64,000 nt of DNA from Silene conica (lineage: Eukaryota; Streptophyta; Magnoliopsida; Caryophyllales; Caryophyllaceae). The stretch is taken from positions 19,724,501 to 19,788,500 of the forward strand of contig CM055317.2 of NCBI GenBank assembly GCA_029255685.2. Direction: 5' to 3'. Each line of letters starts with the position of its first letter. Within the stretch, counting starts at the first letter, position 1. The notes under the pieces are model-generated. The model saw only the letters and a program-made list of their open reading frames with translations. It was not told where the DNA came from and made no database searches. Shown piece after piece: positions 1 to 11,865 of the stretch. Position numbers and translations under genes: made by a program.

Positions 1-38
1 GGTAATTTAGCAACCACATAATTTTTTACCGACTGATA

Positions 39-1278
39 TGTTGGAGGAAGTGTCCTCGACAATAGTGTGTTGACATAATTAAAACTCATTTGAATGAAAC
101 ACGACTGGGAATGTTATTCTTTTAAAGTCGACTGATCAACATTTACCGATAATGATTGACTGTCTAGAGTTTGACATTATCGACATATGATGGTGGTGAT
201 CAGTTGATCCCTTAAGATCATATCTTTAGGGAATTCCGTCTCAATGAAATAATTAATTAATATTGTATTGGATATGAATTAATTAATAACTAGAAATTTA
301 GAAATGATTTTACGTGATAAGTATTATTGTAATGAGATTATAATAATAATGGTCAAAGTAATAAAAATGTTTTATTACACGGTTTTTATTTATTCGTTTA
401 GGAAACGATTAAATTGAGAATGAACACGGTTGATCATAAAATCACAAAGAGTTGTAATTAAAATTATGATATCACATTTTTATAAGATAGTAATTTCGAA
501 TTACTAAAGGGATTATTTAAATGTTATAAATTTGTGAATTATGGATTTTAAAGAGTTAAAATTGCACAATTAACAAATTGGTTCATGTGTTATGAGACAT
601 GTGTGACATGTTACAATTTAACACAATTGACAAAGATAAAATGGAGTCCATTTTATACCCATTTGAACCGTGTGATATATGTGTTATGTGGTAGTGTGTT
701 GTTTTTGTATTGTAAGCTACTCTTACACATTATGAAAAAGCTTACATACCTAGCCTTAGGTGTAAGGCATAATGCATGCTTTTGTGTAAGAGTAAGGAGC
801 CATGCATTGGCCTTATGAAGCCTTGCTTGGCCGGCACCCACAAGGAGAAAAATAGGATTATTTTTCCTATTATAAACATGCATTCCTACACAACACAAGC
901 ACTACTCATACTCACTAGTTTTTGTAGAGACACATAAAACTATCATAATTCTCTCTAGAAAATAGTTTTTTCTAGGGAAATAAAATCATTTCAAAACTAA
1001 TAATATTGTAATATTGTTATTATTTCTAGTTTACTAATACAATTTTTCTAGTAACAAAAATTGTTTTGGTTTGAGATCGGGTCCTTGATACGCATCATTT
1101 GAAGACTCATATAATAGGTGATTATTGAGTATAAACCTTCTAAAACTAATGTAAGGACAATCACATCTTATGATATCATCATGCATGCATAAGATCTTAT
1201 TAAGTTTTATAACCTAAACTTAAAGAAACAAAACTCACATTAGTTTTGAGTATAAAATCTGGAATTAGATTTCCAACA
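39..1278 (+). repeat. 5' LTR of the Copia-derived element
   Basis: Starts TGTTGGAGGAAG and ends TTTCCAACA; about 1,240 bp. It is repeated at 7570-8822. The short open frames inside it recur in the other copy and are not genes. The largest difference between the two LTRs is a replaced stretch near 1092-1120. Confidence 0.93.
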
Positions 1279-1280
1279 AG

Positions 1281-1292
1281 TGGTATCAGAGC
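1281..1292 (+). other. Primer-binding site (initiator Met-tRNA type)
   Basis: TGGTATCAGAGC lies 2 bp after the 5' LTR. This is the standard plant LTR-element primer-binding site, complementary to the 3' end of initiator methionine tRNA. Confidence 0.92.
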
Positions 1293-4200
1293 ATTACGGT
1301 TGTTGCATGCATGATTGGATTCATGTTTTATGTTAAACGGAATAACATATAAATTTCGAAATTATTGTATTTATTATGATAAATCACAAAATAATTTTGC
1401 ATGTTAAAGTTTCTGATTCTAAAATGGTTTTAGGACATAAAAATAATTTTATGGATTTTTATTGTTCATTTTTATATTTATTTGTATATTTTGTAGTTTA
1501 AATCGGTTTTAAACAACAATTAATGGGAAAAATAGTAAAACATAACTTCTGGCCGAGATTTTTTGATATGTTCTCACATGCATATTTTATATATTATATA
1601 TGAATTTTCATAACAAATGGAGTTATTATGCATGGATTAAGAATTTTATGAGATAAATAGTCTTAATATGAGTAAAAAATGGGTATAGAAGGTTATATTT
1701 CGAATTTGACCTTAAAATTTTTATGAGAAGTCACATGCAATATATAAAGTACCTGTATGAATTTTCGAAATTATTGGACTTATTTTGCATGATTAATGAT
1801 TTTTATAGTAAAAATCGTATTAATAGTGACTCAAATTCGACTTTAATAGTTATAGTTGGAATTTTGCCATAAAAACTTTACACAATGTCACATGCAATAT
1901 TTACAGTATGTATATATGTTTTGGGAATTTATTCTCAAGTGATGCATAATTTATGATTTTAATAGTTGAAATCGGATAAATAGTGACTTATTGTGTTAAA
2001 AATAGTTAATCTTAATATTATGGCATAAAATTTTACCCATAGATGTCTTATATAATAAGAACATCAGATCTAAAATTTGGATATCAAAAAGTTTCTGTTT
2101 TTATGATTATTAATTTGTATGAGTTAATTAGTTAATAATCGTAATTTATGAGTCGTAAAAATAAAATTTCGAGCATGGTCTGTATTTTTTGGTCATTTTC
2201 AGATTCTAATATATATTTTAGGATGACTAAAAATTTATGGAAATTTATTGCAAGGTTTTATAATTTAAATTGGATTTTTAACCATAAAAACGGCTTTTAT
2301 ACGATTTATTTAAGAAATAAACTCTATATATTTGCATATGACCATTTTACTAATTTCAGAATTTTTGGAAAATTTCCAGAAAGTTTAAAATTTTTGAATT
2401 TTAAATTTCGAATTTTATTGATTCATTTGGCCATATTTTGTTTATTTTTCCCGAAAATACAAGTAATTTATGAACAATAATGCAAAATCAAGTTAAATCA
2501 TGAGCAAACATTAGTAGAGACTAAATATTGATTCCTAAAGTATGTTAGGATGATTAACTTGGACATAAATTAGATTTATGTAATTTTGATGATTTTAATA
2601 GTTCAAGTCGCGCATATCCGTGAAAACCATAAACAAATATGAGATATTTGCTCCCATAAGGTGATTTGGCATTAAAATTGAGTATGTGCATACATATTTT
2701 ATTATTGCATTTTATTTAATGTGAATGTCATATTTGAATGTTTTTATATAATTTGGAATTATGTAATTTTTCTTAGTATGACCTTAGTTTTAATCAATAT
2801 TACCCGTAATGAAAGGGAATATTGATTCGGTTGTAATTTATGTGATCTCGTATCACGGGTTTGTAATTTAAATTTAATTTTCAGTTTTACAATAGAGTAG
2901 TTGTATTATTTTATTGTAATTCCGGAGATCCAAAAGACGATGCCATACGGAAATGAGTTCCGACAAGACGGTGTTTTCTTGGATGGCGTGCCAATGAAGT
3001 TCAAGGGACCATGGAGTTGGTTTTCGAAATTGTAATAGTTAATCAGTTTTTTACTATTACTAGGAAGGCCATACTAGGATTTTATTGCTTTATTGCTTTT
3101 ATTTTTGCATTATTTATATGTTTGCATGCATAGCCAAATCGCCATTAACATGCATATTAGTTTAGATCGTTTAAAAAAAGACCGTGTCAATTATAATTAT
3201 CGAGTTCACCAATTTAATTCGCTTAAAGGAGATATATAATAAATTGACAAGACCTCTATATTAAACAAAACAATTGAGGATTAGCCTTACCAAATAGTAG
3301 AACCCATGAGCTTCTATTTCGTGGGGTGGTGCTAGTCCAGTGGGCAGTACGAACCCCATTACGTAGGATAAGTGGGGGGATGAGGTGGATTCAGTTCAGT
3401 GGGCGGATCGCATCTCGATGCATTTGAAATTTGGTTTGTACTCAACGGAAGTGTAGAGGACCAGTGGTCAATGTGTTCCGGGCTAAGATGAATAAATAAT
3501 GATTTGTCATCAACCAAGAGTTTTATGGTAGAACCGGTTTATATTAAACCCACCAAACCATATTATTGGGTCGGAGTTCCAGTGGTTCACGATTTCGGTG
3601 GTATGGGTTTGGGTCTTGGAATCATTTATAAAATTGGATAGGGGTCATTTTATAGATGCTTTAACTTGTTAAAATATTTACAAGTTAAATCAAAATGATG
3701 AATGTTTGTTTTTCCTAATTTGTTTTATAATTGTTCATTCCCACTCCTATATAATATCATTCGGTTGTAACCAATATCTCCACTAAACATCTTATGCTAT
3801 ATCGACAAATAGAATCTCTTTCTCCTCACATAAAACCGTGTCTTTGGTTATGGACAAGGTCCGTAGGAATTATTCTATTCCATAGAATGTGATAGGAAGG
3901 TCCTATGCAAACATAAGATTAACATCTTAAAATTCCTATTAAACCATTATGATTTCTTATAAAGAAACCTAAATAGAAGTGTTTTTAGTCAAAAAGTGTT
4001 GATTAAATCTTCTATTCATACATGGTTCTAAAGTCTTATTGTTCAATTTAATAACTTATGGTCTAAAAATTTAAGGGTTAAGAACATGACGAAGTTAATA
4101 TAAATTGGTAAATTGATTTGAGACAATCATTGTAACCAATACCACCTCACTTCATAGATATTAACTCCTATGAGGAATTAATTTGGAATTAATTGAAGAA

Positions 4201-5940
4201 AAAGTCCTCTTCAAGTAAGAGTTCTTGAAGTGAGTGGGAGCTGTAAGAAGACCGAATCTATCTTAAGTAGTTAAGAATAGAACGAGGTTGAGAGAAAATC
4301 GTGTAAGACACGAAGTTAGAAACTACTCCAAATTGTAAAGTCTAAGGATGTTGGAAGTATGACTCCAACATATTTCTTGGGTAATACTTATGACATTAAG
4401 TTTTCATTCTACATTGTTTGCATATGACTGCAAATTGGTGATTCACGTTAGAAATTTCATTTTCATATGATTGAACTATGGTAAAAGAATGACAAGACCT
4501 ACAATTCTAAATGGGTATTCAGAGGAGGATGTGTTAATAACACGATCTGAGGGTTCTTATAAATCCTATCGTCCTAACGTGAAGAAAATCGTATGACGAT
4601 TTGTCGAGAATGATAAACATAAAATGGAACTAAGGTAGTTGCCACTTCATCCGTTTGACATATACATGTTATATTATCCTTAACCAAGTTTTGGGTTTAG
4701 AGTAATACATAAATAATAGTTATTATATACATCATCTCTAAATATAATTTGAGTTTTGTATAAAAGGTAAAAAGTTTTACCATTACGCAATTAAAACAAA
4801 TGTTGTACTCAATGTTACCACAAATTGATTCATGGTTAGGCCATACGAATCAAGGTAATTATATTCCAATACTAAGGTGGAAATGTCATATGTACCCTAA
4901 AACTCGAGTTGGTGCCCCAAATTTTTCCATTTTTGAATGAAAGTCGCATTTGAGGTTAGGAATCTCATGGGTTATGCGAATCTTGCATTCAAGGCAAGTC
5001 ATTCACCCTATAAACACTTTAAAGTGTGTAGGTGAGTGAAATTTTAAATCAAGAAAGACATTTTAATTCATCTTTCTACCGAAGTAGAAATACTTTATCT
5101 AGAGGATCTATCCTCGAGTAGATGAGGTTCATCTTCGATTGAGGAAATCAACGCACAAGAAATTCTCGTTGAGAATACATGTGCAATGGCTCAAGAAAAT
5201 GTTCTTGGAATTAGATAGTGATCTAATTGAGCCTAGAATTTACACCAAGTAGAGTGTGATAATGTATCACAAGTTTACTTTCATAAGCACAGAATGGGCG
5301 AGAAAGTAGTATTGAATCATATGAGATATGATTAAATCTTTACAATTGAGTGGGAGTTATTTTCTATTCCGATTTTGTCGAGCATTTATCTTTCCGCTAT
5401 GTTATAAAGCATGGGCATACAAGTCATATGAGATATGAATAGGCAAGGTGCCTAAGTTGTAGCCTATTTCGAATGGCGAAATTTTTCTTATATGATCATG
5501 AGAACAAATGGTTTGTGGCTCATGATGCTGTCTATAAAGAAAAGAGGTTTATTTCTTTTAGACAAAGTGGGAGAAATTATTGTAGAGCCACAACTTCATT
5601 ATGATGCAATAGGAAAATGTTCTTCCTAGTTGAGATCAGTGGAAATTTCATTCGAAAATTAAGTTGACGAGTGTCATGTTGCTAGATGCTTTATTTAGTT
5701 TGGACTCTACTTGAATCCGAAATAGTTCAATTGATTGGTGGAAAAGGTTTCGCACGCAAACAATGGAACTATATTAAAATCGGATCAAATGATATTGTTG
5801 GATTTTAAAATCATCTAGGATGAGCTTTGTAAAATCGCAACTATCCTATAAAGGAAATGTCAAAAGGTTGAATTCTTTGTTTTTGATCATGTGATAAACT
5901 TTTTTTGAAAGTCAAGAAGTTATGTTTATACATGAAGTTT
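1293..5940. other. Non-coding interior of the Copia-derived element
   Basis: AT-rich sequence without a credible gene. Several methionine-started frames of 60-110 codons occur (for example 2148-2480), but they are rich in F, I, N and K, as expected from AT-rich non-coding DNA. I found no gag zinc knuckle, protease or integrase motif. Confidence 0.6.
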
Positions 5941-5959
5941 AGTGAGAGTAAAGTTATGT

Positions 5960-6320
5960 CACTAGTCTTACATGAATGTGACATGTTGATCATTATAAAT
6001 GATAAAGATCATTATGAATGATAAATACTTGTGAAAGGAATAAATACATCACCACGATATCCTATTAATGGATATTAGCGCATAAGTAGATATTCTTATG
6101 TCGATAAGAATAAGGGTAAGTTCAAAGGTTTTGAACTATAGAAATTGAATCCACATGCTTCCGCTGCAGGATCAATTCTTTACGCTAAGATGTATTATCA
6201 TAATCAAACTTCGTATACTTGGAGTATGACAAATGTTACAAATCGAATTTGGAGAGAAGTCTCTATGTGTAGCCATATAGTTCATCAAACAGTATTGAAG
6301 AAGTGCTAAAAGGATGAAAC
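5960..6320 (+). pseudogene. Decayed Copia reverse transcriptase/RNase H remnant
   Basis: Around 5968-5994 the DNA resembles the codons for the Copia YVDDMLI reverse-transcriptase motif with indels. At 6150-6305 one frame reads a PHASAAGSILYA segment and later SYTWSMT. This matches the pattern P-ASA-GS-YA...SYA-S-T that follows the reverse transcriptase in many plant Copia polyproteins. Stops and frameshifts surround it. The orientation agrees with the primer-binding site and polypurine tract. This is recognition by pattern only. Confidence 0.5.
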
Positions 6321-7558
6321 TAAATGTTTGGATACTTCATTGGTTTAATGTGCAAAGAGTTGCACAATACCATGTTCTAAACACATATGGATGGTTAGAG
6401 AACCACTTTGACTACAATATAATCATAAAAGATGGAATCTGTTAGAAATGTTCTAGACAGTAGAACAATGGAAGGTATTCAACAAATATGAGTACACTTA
6501 TATCTATGAGATATAATAGAGGGAGGAGTCTCTCAGACACTGTGAAAACAGTGGGAGCTATTCTATTGTTAGAAAGCTTGTGTCTAGATATGGATCAAGA
6601 CACGTACTCGTGAGGTTAGCATAATAAGATTATACCTAACCAAAGAAATTATAGTAAAGTTATGTGAAGCACAAAAGTTGTTAAGGCTTATTAACCAGAA
6701 GTCTTCTTATAGGCTTAACATGATAAATCATATCATCTCAATTGAGTTGAGATGAAATACTATACAAGTATGAATTATAGATTATGTAGTAATTGATATG
6801 GTATCAATTTTACATATGTGATAATGCATTCATCATTTGAGTTATTTATAACTCACCCCAGGTCATGTCATATTCAAATGGGATGGTAAGACCATATTGA
6901 ACGCCATTAAAGTGAATTGAATTATCATGACCTCGCCCCTAGTTGCTTAAGTGAGGTGACGTCTCAATGCAACCAGATGTGTGATGCGATTGATGGCGAG
7001 TTCAATTGCCATAGAGTCATACGGGATGACTAGTCGATCACCTAGGCATAGACATGTTAAGGTACATTTGCCGGGCAAATGACCGCTGATAGAGCTCTGG
7101 CATACTCTTATTAAAAGACTGCCTGGTCGTGGCGGGAGCATCTATCGTGTTTCACATGAGTCAGTTCTTGGACTAATGACTGTTCTCTGAGGTGGCATAG
7201 TTTTCAGACTAACTTTGATTTATGTCCTAACACCTTCGTAACTGGGGTTTATAAGGACATATTTTGGGTTATGATGGGCTGTGGCCAGCCGGAAGAAATA
7301 GGTCGATTAGGAATTGTCCACCCCTTGTTAGGGTTGAGAAATATCTCTAAGCCACTCGAGGAGAATAATAACTAGAAATGCGTGGCCATGCTCGGAAGGT
7401 ATCTATGGTAGATAATTCCGGTCAGTAGTTATAACTCCAGATCGAGAAAAACCACTCTAGATTTAAATCAATTGCGGGCACGACCTGAGAGGACGCCATG
7501 CATTGAGTGGGAGATAGTAATAGGGCAAGAGAATTGGTGACACACACTTGTCTCAGAC

Positions 7559-7569
7559 AAGTGGGAGAT
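7559..7569 (+). other. Polypurine tract of the Copia-derived element
   Basis: The purine-rich AAGTGGGAGAT lies directly before the 3' LTR (TGTTGG at 7570), as expected for plus-strand priming. Confidence 0.85.
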
Positions 7570-8822
7570 TGTTGGAGGAAGTGTCCTCGACAATAGTGTG
7601 TTGACATAATTAAAACTCATTTGAATGAAACACAACTGGGAATGTTACTCTTTTAAAGTCGACTGATCAACATTTACCGATAATGATTGACTGTCTAGAG
7701 TTTGACATTATCGACATATGATGGTGGTGATCAGTTGATCCCTTAGGGTCATATCTTTAGGGAATTCCGTCTCAATGAAATAATTAATTAATATTGTATT
7801 GGATATGAATTAATTAATAACTAGAAATTTAGAAATGATTTTACGTGACAAGTATTATTGTAATGAGATTATAATAATAATGGTCAAAGTAATAAAAATG
7901 TTTTATTACACGGTTTTTATTTATTCGTTTAGGAAACGATTAAATTGAGAATGAACACGGTTGATCATAAAATCACAAAGAGTTGTAATTAAAATTATGA
8001 TATTACATTTTTATAAGATAGTAATTTCGAATTACTAAAGGGATTATTTAAATGTTATAAATTTGTGAATTATGGATTTTAAAGAGTTAAAATTGCACAA
8101 TTAACAAATTGGTTCATGTGTTATGAGACATGTGTGACATGTTACAATTTAACACAATTGACAAAGATAAAATGGAGTCCATTTTATACCCATTTGAACC
8201 GTGTGATATATGTGTTATGTGGTAGTGTGTTGTTTTTGTATTGTAAGCTACTCTTACACATTATGAAAAAGCTTACATACCTAGCCTTAGGTGTAAGGCA
8301 TAATGCATGCTTTTGTGTAAGGGTAAGGAGCCATGCATTGGCCTTATGAAGCCTTGCTTGGCCGGCACCCACGAGGAGAAAAATAGTATTATTTTTCCTA
8401 TTATAAACATGCATTCCTACACAACACAAGCACTACTCAAACTCACTAGTTTTTGTAGAGACACAAAAAACTATCATAATTCTCTCTAGAAAATAATTTT
8501 TCTAGGGAAATAAAATCATTTCAAAACTAATAATATTATTGTAATATTGCTATTATTTCTAGTTTACTAATACAATTTTTCTAGTAACAAAAATTGTTTT
8601 GGTTTGAGATCGGGTCCTTGATACGCATCTTTTGGAGACGATTTTTGTTAGATCGTTATAGGTGATTATTGAGTATAAACCTTCTAAAACTAATGTAAGG
8701 AAAATCACATCTTATGATATCATCATGCATGTATAAGATTTTATTAAGTTTTATAACCTAAACTTAAAGAAACAAAACTCACATTAGTTTTGAGTATAAA
8801 ATCTGGAATTAGATTTCCAACA
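7570..8822 (+). repeat. 3' LTR of the Copia-derived element
   Basis: About 1,253 bp, TGTTGG...CCAACA, followed by TSD TGATA. Nearly identical to 39-1278. Confidence 0.93.
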
Positions 8823-8848
8823 TGATATCGGTCGGTGATGGATATTAC

Positions 8849-9525
8849 TAGGGCTGAGCAAAACCGGATATTCGATCCGGTTTTGACATTCGGATCGGAT
8901 ATCCGAATTTGAAATTCTCATTTTTCGTGATCCACATCCGATCCGAATATTTCGGATATCCAATAATTTGGAATCCAAATATTCGGATATCCAGATTTCG
9001 GAAACCGGATTTGATCCAGATTTAAAAGTGGAGAAAGTTCAAGAAAAGCTACCGGGCTATTGGCTAATTTATTGTTACAAACTAAAACTAAAGGCAATTT
9101 TAGTCCATTTCACATTTTGCAACGCACTTTAAAAGGGGTTTTCAACGACATAAATTACAAGTCTTGAATCTCGATCGCATAAATTATTAAATTACAAGCC
9201 TCGATCGCATGAATTATTAAATTATAAGCCCCGATCGCATGAATTATTAAATTACAAGTCTTTATTACAAATTTCAAAATATGTTTAAAATCCGCATAAA
9301 CTAAACATGAAGTTTCAAATCATTTATGTATAAATTTTTAAAATTCGGATCGCATTCGGATATCCAATTTTATGAAAATCTTGATCCACATCCGGTCCAG
9401 TTTATTCGGAAAAAACCGGATCGGAGATCCATTTTAAACGGTATCCATATATTCAGAATATTTTTCCCGGAATTCGGATCGGATTCAGATAAAAATTCGT
9501 ATCGGATTTTTTTTGCTCAGCCCTA
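8849..9525. mobile_element. Non-autonomous hAT-type element with a GGATATCCGAA simple-repeat body
   Basis: Ends are TAGGGCTGAGCAAAA and its inverse TTTTGCTCAGCCCTA. An 8-bp TSD GATATTAC flanks it (8841-8848 and 9526-9533), which is diagnostic of hAT. Much of the body consists of degenerate palindromic units around CGGATATCCGAA. A smaller set of repeats with the core CGATCGCATGAATTATT lies at 9170-9260. No coding capacity. It resembles Arabidopsis SIMPLEHAT-type elements and is related to 25921-26568. Confidence 0.88.
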
Positions 9526-9533
9526 GATATTAC

Positions 9534-11111
9534 CAACTGATTTTTTGTTAGTCGCTATTTTCCAATTGGTGATGAGCTCTTTTCTTCTAGTGTCTTAGAG
9601 TAAATTAATATCAAATAAAACCCAACAAATTCCAACTTTACCAAGATCATTTTATTTTTTAAATTTTGGACGATATTCATTATACCGGTAATGAAGAGGC
9701 TGGTTAGAGAAGAGAAGAACACATACAACAACCCACTATTCTTCTTCATTTTGTCCTTCATCTTCTTCCTCAACTAATATTAAATTTGTAACATTATATT
9801 CAATTTAAGAAAAAAAGGAAAAATGAGGAAAATCAATCGATATTTATTCGACCCGAGAACCAAGTCTGAACCAGAATACCAGGGTGTTTGGGCTAAGATC
9901 TGATTGTCGGCTAGTTGAATGGCTATGAGGATTGGTGAGTTAATTTTGAGGCACTATTATCATCACTACGAGGGTGTTCGAAGTCGGAGACGATGTCATA
10001 GGTAATGAAGTTGTATTGTTCGTTTCTGGTGGTACTACAGGAAGGAGTGATAAAGAGGAGTGGTGCATGATGGTGGAGAGTTGTGGTTTATGGGATTTGG
10101 TGATCTTTGATTTTGGAGACAGGAGGATGAAGATGAAGTTTTGCATTCTGATTTGGTGCTTTAATTATTTAAGTTTTTTTTAAAAATCTGACTTGATTAA
10201 TAGGTAGTCGGTTACCCGGTCTATTGTAAGAAAAATGAGTGCATAGGTCATTTATTCTTAATTAAAATTTGGTATGGATTAATATGATGAGAAGGTGAGT
10301 CATAGTTCGGATTATTCTCATCAAATAACCCAATTTTCTATATAAATATGATCTAAAACCACAAACTGAACTCCCTAAAGTCTTCCTTTTAGGTGTAGCG
10401 TTACCTATACAATATACAGGTAGGTATTGATGCGTTCTTAATCCCTCATTATTTTTTGTGAAATATTTTTAAGAATAAAATTTGTATCCCTAAGTTAATG
10501 TATTAATTCAACTGTGTAGAAGGGAAATCAGTTACTGACGTCAAAATCTGATTTTCAGTATTTTACTGGTTTATTCATGAGAGAAGCAGACAACAAGGTC
10601 TTCCTTTGGCGAGCACTAGAACATGTCCAATGAGATTAGTAAAGCAATAATAAGTTAGGCTTTACTTATTATCTTATATAAATATAGGCAGTAATAACAA
10701 TTAAGAAGAATGAAACTTCCTAAAACTAGAGTATCTAGTAATTAAACAAGGAAGCAGCTCACTGATCAGACTTATGATGACACTTACACATCGGCAAGAA
10801 CGAATGCATTTGATTGCACGGTAGGGCAATATAAAGTTTACCAGTTCTCAAAAGGCAGTGAAAAGAAAAGGTCTTCTAAGCCTTGAAAGTGGTTAAGTAT
10901 ATAGATAGACATTACAAGAGGCAAGTCATAGTGATCGAGAAGCTGCATATAAGGTGGTCAAGTTATGAGTGCGCAGTGGGAACATGACTTTGCTTATCAT
11001 TTACCCTCCGTAGGTTATAACCACTTTCATCTAATTTCTGCGAGTGAACTTTCATGTATGCTCGATGTTTTCACAATCATTGATCTTGTTTTCTTCCCAT
11101 TAATTCTCTAG
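9534..11111. other. Non-genic stretch between transposons
   Basis: The first 60 bases, joined in the mind to 1-38 across the two insertions, repeat the motif ACCGACTGAT / TCGGTCGGT. This looks like subterminal repeats of an older DNA transposon. The rest is AT-rich. Around 10560-10970 the base composition is more gene-like, but I could not recognise a protein; it may belong to one of the gene remnants that follow. Confidence 0.4.
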
Positions 11112-11510
11112 GTGAAGAATGTAGGATTTACAGGGATATTTAGGCTAATTTTCAAACCTCTTGTGGTCGAGCTCCCTTGCTGTGGTGTTGTGTTATTCTT
11201 TAAGGAAAAATGTATCACTGTATAGCTTAACATTCTCAGTTTTTAATTTCAGTTTTAGAAGGCTGTTTCTTTAGCTTTAAAATACCAGCAAGCATCTTAG
11301 CTTGTTAATTGCAAAGGATGCAACTATGGTTAGCATGTGAAATTTCGACTTTAATCTTAGACTTAGATTTAGCTAATTTATTATCTCCATCTGCTATCTA
11401 ACATCTTTCGGCGATTTTTCTTCAATTCATAAAAACTTGGATTTTACACTGAAAGATACTGGAGGCGACATTTAAAAAATTCTCGGGATTTCCGAGGCCA
11501 TCCACGTAAG
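11112..11510 (+). pseudogene. Remnant of an NTMC2T5-like SMP/C2-domain lipid-transfer protein gene
   Basis: Two exon-like pieces are visible. The first (11112-11211), after a TCTCTAG acceptor, reads VKNVGFTGIFRLIFKPLV and then VELPCCG. The second (about 11430-11510) reads KNLDFTLKDTGGDI, a stop, then KILGISEAI. Both match consecutive parts of the SMP domain of plant N-terminal-TM-C2 type 5 proteins (extended-synaptotagmin relatives at ER contact sites), where FRLIFKPLV...FPCFGAV is followed by LDFTLKVVGGD...GISDAIEET. An in-frame stop (TAA), loss of the second acceptor and absence of the C2 exons show it is dead. The identity is inferred from memory of the family. Confidence 0.55.
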
Positions 11511-11663
11511 AAACTTATTCATTTTGGTATCCATGGGCAAAGTTGCCGGTTTTTATTTGTACATTTCTGAAGTCTGAACTTGAATTTATTTAGTAAATCT
11601 GCAATGGAAAATGGGTTTGATCCATCAAGTGATTTATAATTTTGTTATAACCCTCACATTATA

Positions 11664-11857
11664 TGTAAAATCTATAGAATGTAAACTGATATTTGTGTTA
11701 TAAAATTGATCATTCAAAGGTAATACATCAACATTAGGTGTTGTGCTTATATACACAACTATAATAACAAACTACAACTAACTTCTAACAACCTAGAGTT
11801 AGTTATATATAACCATAGTTAGTTGTAATAACTAACTAATATTACATATATCCAACA
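11664..11857 (-). repeat. 3' LTR (194 bp) of the - strand Copia element
   Basis: On the - strand it runs TGTTGG...TTTTACA, directly after a polypurine tract GAGGAGGGGC (plus-strand 11858-11867). It contains an imperfect inverted repeat built from CTAACTTCTAACAACC and its complement. Confidence 0.85.
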
Positions 11858-11865
11858 GCCCCTCC

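Larger units (their letters stand above)
39..8822 (+). mobile_element. Copia-derived LTR retrotransposon, non-autonomous, with near-identical LTRs
   Basis: Two direct LTRs (39-1278 and 7570-8822), both TG...CA, flank a 6.3 kb interior. The element is bounded by the 5-bp TSD TGATA (34-38 and 8823-8827). A primer-binding site and a polypurine tract sit in the expected places and set the + orientation. The interior has no long reading frame. Only decayed traces of Copia reverse transcriptase/RNase H are visible at about 5.97-6.3 kb. The LTRs differ by only about twenty substitutions plus a few short indels, so insertion is fairly recent even though the coding region is dead. That fits mobilisation in trans by a related intact element. 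Superfamily assignment rests on the pol traces and the 5-bp TSD. Confidence 0.9.

Noticed and set aside
585..8349. Identical 77-codon frames at 585-818 and 8116-8349, with mirror frames on the other strand
   Set aside because: They lie in the two LTRs and are alike only because the LTRs are copies; no domain or codon constraint is seen.
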